From Theropithecus gelada (taxonomy: Eukaryota > Chordata > Mammalia > Primates > Cercopithecidae): DNA of 64,000 nt. Shown piece by piece: positions 58,251 to 64,000 of the stretch. Position 1 is the first letter of the stretch. Each line of letters starts with the position of its first letter. Made by a program: the position numbers and the translations under genes. The DNA lies in the NCBI RefSeq assembly GCF_003255815.1, contig NC_037672.1, positions 105,870,702 to 105,934,701 of the forward strand, in the 5' to 3' direction. The notes beneath the pieces are model-generated. The model made no database searches. It was given only the letters and a program-made list of their open reading frames with translations, and was not told where the DNA came from.

Positions 58251-58314
58251 TTAAGTTGCAGAGCCAACTCAACCTAACTGAAGCAGAACAAGAAGGATGG
58301 ATATTTATTACAAG
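58151..58314 (+). repeat. diverged duplicated segment, copy 1
   Basis: Aligns with 58579-58752 over about 150 bp at roughly 85% identity by eye, sharing 'aagacatttttggttatatta' and the non-L1 part 'ttttaagttg…ccaactcaac…acaag'. Confidence 0.8.
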
Positions 58315-58483
58315 GTGAGAGAAACCATGACATAAATTAGTACGATCCCAAGTATACAGTGAGAAATGGCAAAGGCAGAGTGACTAGATAGAGCTGTAAG
58401 GAGAGATTAGCTCTGGCTGGGACATAGGGCTTCATAAGAGAGATGGTATTGATCTGGGCACAAAAGAGAGGTAACAGTGGTAA

Positions 58484-58565
58484 TTACTTACATATTTTAA
58501 GTGCTGCCCATGTGATGCCCTATTCTCACCATGTTACATGGATTATTTCATTCAAAACTTTTGCT
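58484..58565 (-). repeat. MIR SINE, 3' part (split)
   Basis: 'tattttaagtgctgcccatgtg' and 'atgttacatggattatttcattcaaaac'. Resumes at 58753. Confidence 0.65.
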
Positions 58566-58578
58566 CTTTTTACTTAAC

Positions 58579-58752
58579 AGTTACAATGTAATATTTCCCC
58601 CATGCTTATCAATTAAGACATTTTTGGTTATATTATATTCCACCATAAGAATACATCATAATTTATTTATTAATTAGGCTCCTTTTAAGTTGTGGAACCA
58701 ACTCAACTACCTGAGGCAAAACAAGGTTTTTTTAAATCATCTTTATTATAAG
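58579..58752 (+). repeat. diverged duplicated segment, copy 2, inside a MIR
   Basis: Second copy of 58151-58314, displaced by about 430 bp. MIR sequence lies on both sides, so this copy is the inserted one. Confidence 0.8.
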
Positions 58753-58860
58753 ATACTTTCATTACCATTTCACAGATGAGAAAACTGAGGAGAGTATATA
58801 AAGTTACCCATGTTCAATTAGGATTCTGACATCCAGACAGGAGAAATGGGGGCTGAGTTG
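58753..58860 (-). repeat. MIR SINE, 5' part (split)
   Basis: 'gatactttcattaccatttcacagatgagaaaactgagga' is the antisense MIR core that follows 58484-58565. Confidence 0.75.
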
Positions 58861-61689
58861 GGTGCAAATTCACCAAAACCAATAGCCTCACCAAAAGCAT
58901 CATGAACCACATACATCTACACAATATCACAGTGAGTCTGCCCCTTGGGGTGCATTTCGTTAGGACCTGCCAGATGGAGAAGACAGGAAATAACTACCTT
59001 TCACAGTGGCTCTTTAATGTGGTTCCCCAAACAGCCACCTGCGCTACCCATTGCAAGGAACTGAGGATTTCAAGTCATCTCTTGAATCTTCTGTGTGACA
59101 GTTTCTCCCATAACGGCTCCTTAGTTGAAGATCAAAAGCCACCAGACATTATAACATAGAGCCAAATTTTAATAAATGATTTCTGCAAAGATGGGTAATT
59201 GAGGTAACACCAGAGAAATATACACACCTACAAAATAAAAGCTAAAAAGTCTTACCTCATTTCTGAGTCTTTAAATGTGATGTATGACCTGTTAGAAACA
59301 TGAATATTGGTCAAACATGCTATGATGAGCTGGTTCTTATCACTATCTGCCTAAGACTAAAACATAACTCTGGGCTTTGCAGAAATCCCTAAATGCCTCT
59401 CCAGGCTCATTCTTGCCTCTTTGCATCATAACTCACAATGCATGTGGGAAAGCTCTAATTTCTTAGTTTCCCTTGGCTCACTTGTTGCATGGAGGGAGCC
59501 ACCAACTGGAGGCAGCAGCCCCAGGCTGTTGGAATGGCTGCAGTGGGTCTGTCTTTGAAGTCTTACCCTACAGTTATCTCTCATTGCACCAGGCAGGCTA
59601 TAAGCAAGCCCGTTGCATGCAGCTGTCACCATTTAAGCCAGCAGGCGTTTGAAGATGTGCCGCCCCTCACCCCTTGTGAGGGAAGCCAGAATAGAACAAA
59701 GTGTGGTGTTCCCATGAAATCGTCTGAGTGCTTGATAAGAGTGTGAGTCTGCACCTTTTCCCCTTGAAGAAGGAGGTTGGGAGTAGGGGTCAGGGAGGAG
59801 ACTAAGCTCGTATTACCTCCCCTTTGCAAATGTCCTACACGGGTGTGGCTGTAACTGCCACACTTTAAGGCAGTTCTTGATGGTTCTTGATGACAAAAGT
59901 GTGCATGTGGTAGAGATGGTGATGATGGCAGTGGGAGGGAGGCATGAGGGGAAGACAGGTCTTAGGATTTCTGGCAGACTCATCATGTGGGCCCTTACCA
60001 AGCAATTTTTCTCACCTCTTCCCTTCTGTGTTCAGAGTACAGTTGAGACCCCAAATCTTCACGCTGCTGTCAAACATATGTTCTAAAGGAATGGTGAGAT
60101 AATGTCGCAGCCGCTGAGGCAGTGAGCATTGGCTGTGGTTTTTTATTTCCTCACCATGTCTTTATCACTTGATGAATGTATTAGTTTGTTTTACCCCTGG
60201 AGTGGAAGCTAGGACATTTTTGCCATCTCTTTTTCCCCACTCCCATACTTCATCTCTTAAAAGAAAGTGGCTGCTCTCAGAAGAGCACTGAATTTGCCCA
60301 GACCTCCCAAATATCCCGTCAAAAGCTTCTTCCTTCTGGGTTGATTTCTCTCTTGCAGCAAATACGATACCACACATGGAGAACTGGCGCTTGGCCTCTG
60401 AGAGCAGCTCCTTGTAACAAAACTACTTACAGGATCCAGGCAGGGGCGAGGGGCGGGCGATGCACTGGAGGGTCCGAGGTTTGCTTTCACTGACCAGCTG
60501 TCCTGCTTGGTGAGCTGCCCTTGCGGCTGACTTCACAGAGAAGCCAAGCAACCAAGAGCAAATTGCTCATTTTACAAACAAAAATGCAGACAGTAGGAGA
60601 GTCTGTATAAGCTGAGTTACAAATTGCTGTCAGGCCTGCGTGGGCAGTTGGCAGTCAAGAATGGAGCCTCAGGTTCTCTGCCTGAAGGCAAGGAAGGGAA
60701 GAGTCTTGTTATTCACACTGGAAGGACAGTGGAGGAATTCCTGGTATGAGAATTGTCCGCCTCTCTCTGCATCTGCAGACACCATGTGGCTGGCCTGTTG
60801 GTGGCCGGGGAGATTACATAAAGGGTTGGAAAGCTCACAGTCTTTGTGAAGGATAAACATCTTCCCTCTGCCACCAAAGCAGTAGCAATTGTGGTTCCAG
60901 GATGGGAGGTTTCAAAACAAAAATAGGCCAATGCTATTGGCATTGCATTGCCTTCAACAAGATATGATAAGCTCTCATCAGAAACCAGTTTACTAGTTTC
61001 CGGATAACCCAGGCCTTTATTCTTCCCTCCCTACTCGGGCAGAATCCTAGAAAGGAAGTGAAATTTGATCCGGACAATTTTTCTATTTGTAAGTACTTTT
61101 ATAGAAAAGGTTTGGTTACAGAAATGACTCAAGCTACTGACCAGAATTCGGTTTATACATGATGTGTGTCTCTAAGCGGCATCGTCCTCTTGGAAAGAAT
61201 TCTGAGAGCGATCAAAAGGCTTGGCCAAGCAGGTCCTGGGTCTCTCCACTCCTTTCAGCTTGACTCCAGTGAAACCTAGAACATGGTTGGCTCGTTCCTA
61301 CTTTAGCATTTTTGGTTCTCAGAGGCATCCTGTGTTCCCTCTTAAATCTCCGGGCAGTATGAGGAACTGCTGGGACCCTCTTGCTACAAGGTGTGTCACA
61401 GTCATGGTAAAAGTAGCCCTCAGAGTCCAGAAGTTCTCCAAGGATTAGGAACACCCAGGATGAATGGTTATCTGAACATGCTGATTCCAATCAGTATCTA
61501 AGAGGTTGGGTGGCTACAAGGCTGTTTCTGGGGAGAAATGACAGGGAGACTATGAGTCACTCTTAGAACTCATACTCTTCATCAACTCTGAAACGCATCA
61601 CAGAGGGAGTGCGGCATGTTTCGCTGGGCCGAACACTCCAAATCTCTCAGTTCACATACTTCTGTTCAATATGTGGTGTCAGAATGAGG
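58861..61689. other. unassigned intergenic sequence
   Basis: 2.8 kb in which I recognise no interspersed repeat. GC-richer patches lie at 59480-59660, 60430-60540 and 60750-60840. Short overlapping frames (59426-60001, 60165-60490, 60640-60943, 61212-61490) occur on both strands with no recognisable domain, and I do not call them genes. Confidence 0.4.
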
Positions 61690-61918
61690 CCAGGAGAGTT
61701 CAGGCTGCAAAAAATCTGGGTTTGAATTCTAAATTTGCCACTTAATGGATGTTGTTTATCCTTTCTGAGAGACACGCTTGTCTGATCTCTAAAATTGGGA
61801 CAGTCATATGTATCTTAGCGAGCTGGTGAGTATAATAAATTAGATAAAGCTTATAAGGTCTAGCACCATGCCAGGCATATAATAAACACCCAACAAATGT
61901 AGTCTCCTTTTTATCTCC
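61690..61918 (+). repeat. MIR SINE, near full length
   Basis: 'aaaaaatctgggtttgaattc', 'aaatttgccacttaatgg', 'ctgatctctaaaattgggacagtc', 'agcaccatgccaggcatataataaacacccaacaaatg'. Confidence 0.85.
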
Positions 61919-62390
61919 TGTTCTCCCATGTCCAAGATCAATTAAGAATAGGCAATGAAATATGCCTTTTTATTAGTTATTTGAGACATTAATCTTAAAG
62001 TCAAGCTAAACTAGATCAGTCTGAGAGGAAAAGAATGGGTGATATGCATAAAGTCACCCAGTAATCTCCTAGGTCTCACATCCAGCATGTGTATTTAAAA
62101 CAGAGGCTGAACAAGTGAATCAATGGCAGCCGTGCACACAGGTGGTTTTCATTAGGCACGGTTGGCTGTATAATTTGGAGAAGGTTCAGGGCAGGCTATC
62201 CAGTCCCATGAGGAGGGTGTGGTGGATAAAGGGTAAGGGGTAGGCCAGAGACTAACCCCTGGGGAAACGGGGTGTAAAGTAAGACTCATTCATAGGATAA
62301 AAAGGGCAGGAACCTAATTATTGGGGAATTTGAAATCCTCTAAGACAGAGCAATTCTGACCTTATTAATGACCTAGGAGTTCCAAATTAA

Positions 62391-62409
62391 AACACACACA
62401 CACACACAA
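62391..62409. repeat. (CA)n microsatellite
   Basis: About eight CA units. Confidence 0.9.
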
Positions 62410-63384
62410 CTATGAAATGAGGGTGATATAGCTTTCCTATAATATGTAGAAAAAGAACTTAAGATTTTATTTGACTCAGTATGAGTCAACAGTGTGATGT
62501 GGCCATACATTCTGGGTAGCACTTGCTAAAAGTATCACCTCTAGTTCTAGAGAGGACAGCCCTGCTTTGTTCGAGTGCGCAGAGACACTGAGCACATCTG
62601 TAGGTGAACAATGAGGTGAGGGGGTAGGAAGCTGACCCATCTGGAAATGTGGTGAAGGAACTTGGGACGTTTAGTCTAAAAAAGAAAAAGAAAAAAAAAA
62701 AAACATCGAGAGTACATAATACTTATCTTCAACTACGTGAAACAAAGTGTATCAGTCAGGCCTTGTGGCTGCTAACAACAGAAATGGATTCTGTCTAACG
62801 TAGTCAAAAAAGAAAGTTGTGGGAAGGTTATTGGGTGACTTGTGGGATCATTGGAAAACTAGGGAACCTGGAGGGGAAATCACACAAGAGCCAAGGGAGT
62901 CTGGCAGCAGAAGATAGAACTGTGGTTACTCTGTGAGAACCATCTATCCCAGTTGCCGCCCCTGGGACCACCTCTACCACACGCTTGGGGCCACAGTTGC
63001 TAGGCCTTTCTCTGCTTCCACAGATAGTCCACAGATAGACTATGTCTCCCCTTGCCCCATATTACAAATCCTACTCAGAGCTTTCAATTGACTAATGGCC
63101 ATGCACTTGCTATCTAAGAGTGAGCAGAAGGAATACCCAGCCCCCTTTGGCTTCCATAGTGAGAAGTAGGGCCCTGCCTCCCTCTAAGATGTACATATTG
63201 AGACTAATTCCAAGAGAAGGAGAGGGTTAGGAGCCTGGGCAGACATGAACAAACAAAAACAAGAAAGCAAAACTAGCATATGTACACTACAAGGTAGCAA
63301 TGTACAATTATTTGTGTAAGACCTTAAGAGTTAGGAAAAAGAACAAGGGACATATGCAGTTGGGAAGCAGATATTCATTTGATT
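62410..63384. other. unassigned, probably containing an old interspersed repeat
   Basis: An A-rich tract lies at 62677-62703. 62750-63230 ('tcagtcaggccttgtggctgctaacaacagaaatgg …') reads like a mammalian mid-repetitive element that I cannot name. Confidence 0.4.
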
Positions 63385-63397
63385 TCAAAATGTATTT

Positions 63398-63736
63398 TCT
63401 TTTTCTTTTTTTCTTTTTTCTTTTTTCTTTTTTTTTTCTTTTTTTTTTTTTGACGCAGCATCTTGCTTTGTTGCCCAGGCTGGAGTGCAGTGAGGTAATC
63501 TCAGCTCACTGCAACCTCCATCTCCAGGGTTCCAGGGATTCTCCTGCCTCAGCCTCCCAGGTAGCTGGGATTACAGGCACATGCCACCATGCCCAACTAA
63601 TTTTTTTGTATTTCTAGTAGAGATGGGGTTTCACCACATTGGCCAGGCTGGTCTCGAACTCCCGACCTAAAGTGATCCGCCTGCCTCGGCCTCCCAAAGT
63701 GTTGGGATTACAGGTGTGAGCCACCATGCCTGGCCC
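63398..63736 (-). mobile_element. AluS-like SINE with (TTTTTTC)n tail
   Basis: Antisense Alu with a long T/C-rich tail (63398-63451). Duplication tcaaaatgtattt lies at 63385-63397 and 63737-63749. The plus frame 63300-63617 is antisense Alu. Confidence 0.94.
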
Positions 63737-63750
63737 TCAAAATGTATTTC

Positions 63751-64000
63751 TTTTTTTTTTTTTTTTTTTTTTTTTGAGACGGAGTCTCGCTCTGTCGCCC
63801 AGGCTGGAGTGCAGTGGCCAGATCTCAGCTCACTGCAAGCTCCGCCTCCCGGGTTCACGCCATTCTCCTGCCTCAGCCTCCCGAGTAGCTGGGACTACAG
63901 GCGCCCGCCACCTCGCCCGGCTAGTTTTTTGTACTTTTTAGTAGAGACGGGGTTTCACCGTATTAACCAGGATGGTCTCGATCTCCTGACCTCGTGATCC
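63751..64000 (-). mobile_element. young AluY (AluYR-like), cut by the window end
   Basis: T tract at 63751-63775, then near-consensus AluY with cagatctcagctcactgcaag and cacctcgcccggctag. It starts within two bases of the right duplication of the preceding Alu and runs off the window. Confidence 0.93.

Noticed and set aside
1..64000. CRISPR arrays, bacterial operons, tRNA, snRNA or 7SL-derived single-copy RNA genes
   Set aside because: None found; spaced repeats present are Alu, microsatellites or the GGAA array, and no tRNA or snRNA core was recognised.

Overview
This window is primate nuclear DNA. Alu elements of every age class, AluJ, AluS and AluY, together with old L1, L2, MIR and ERV fragments, make that clear. 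Two intact AluY copies, at 51390-51683 and from 63751 to the right edge, carry the sequence form I associate with Old World monkeys (a GGCC/A-GATCTCAGCTC box, CACCTCGCCCGGCTA, and a right end reading GGCTTGAGCC where complete). A macaque, baboon or guenon-like source is therefore more likely than an ape. I found no protein-coding exon, tRNA, rRNA, snRNA or CRISPR array that I can support. Every long reading frame is transposon-derived, antisense Alu, simple repeat, or short and unsupported. The window reads as intergenic or deep intronic sequence.

Layout. 1-5765: Alus, MIRs, a MER5A and an L1 with an inverted 5' end, bounded by a perfect 16-bp target-site duplication. 5766-13640: MIR and L2 relics, an ERV1-type solo LTR nested in an old L1 3' UTR (9335-10420), a second ERV LTR (11748-12521), and two L2 pieces. 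13843-14553: a large GGAA/GGGA polypurine satellite built round six copies of a non-repetitive 20-bp anchor. 14554-23600: thinly populated sequence with L2, MIR and L1M pieces, an ERV solo LTR inside an L2, and a 37-bp templated-looking duplication. 23622-28830: a fossil ERVL-class provirus (5' LTR, interior, pol with broken RT, RNase H and integrase, start of dUTPase), itself interrupted by an L1 and a Tigger-like DNA transposon. 28840-32222: L2, MIR and L1M relics.

32771-35170, 36930-37440 and 48730-50450 are blocks in which I recognise no interspersed repeat. Their mix of AT-rich homeodomain-like words and GC-richer stretches is what distal enhancers often look like, and they are the best candidates for function. 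52-64 kb holds scattered Alus, MIRs and L1M pieces, a diverged 150-170 bp duplication dropped into a MIR (58.15 and 58.58 kb), and a head-to-tail Alu pair at the right edge.

No genes here work together. The coherent story is a stratigraphy of insertions: L2/MIR, then L1M/ERVL/Tigger, then ERV1 LTRs, then Alu and young L1. The nesting order and target-site duplications can be read directly. All repeat family names rest on recognition of consensus features from memory, not on a database search.
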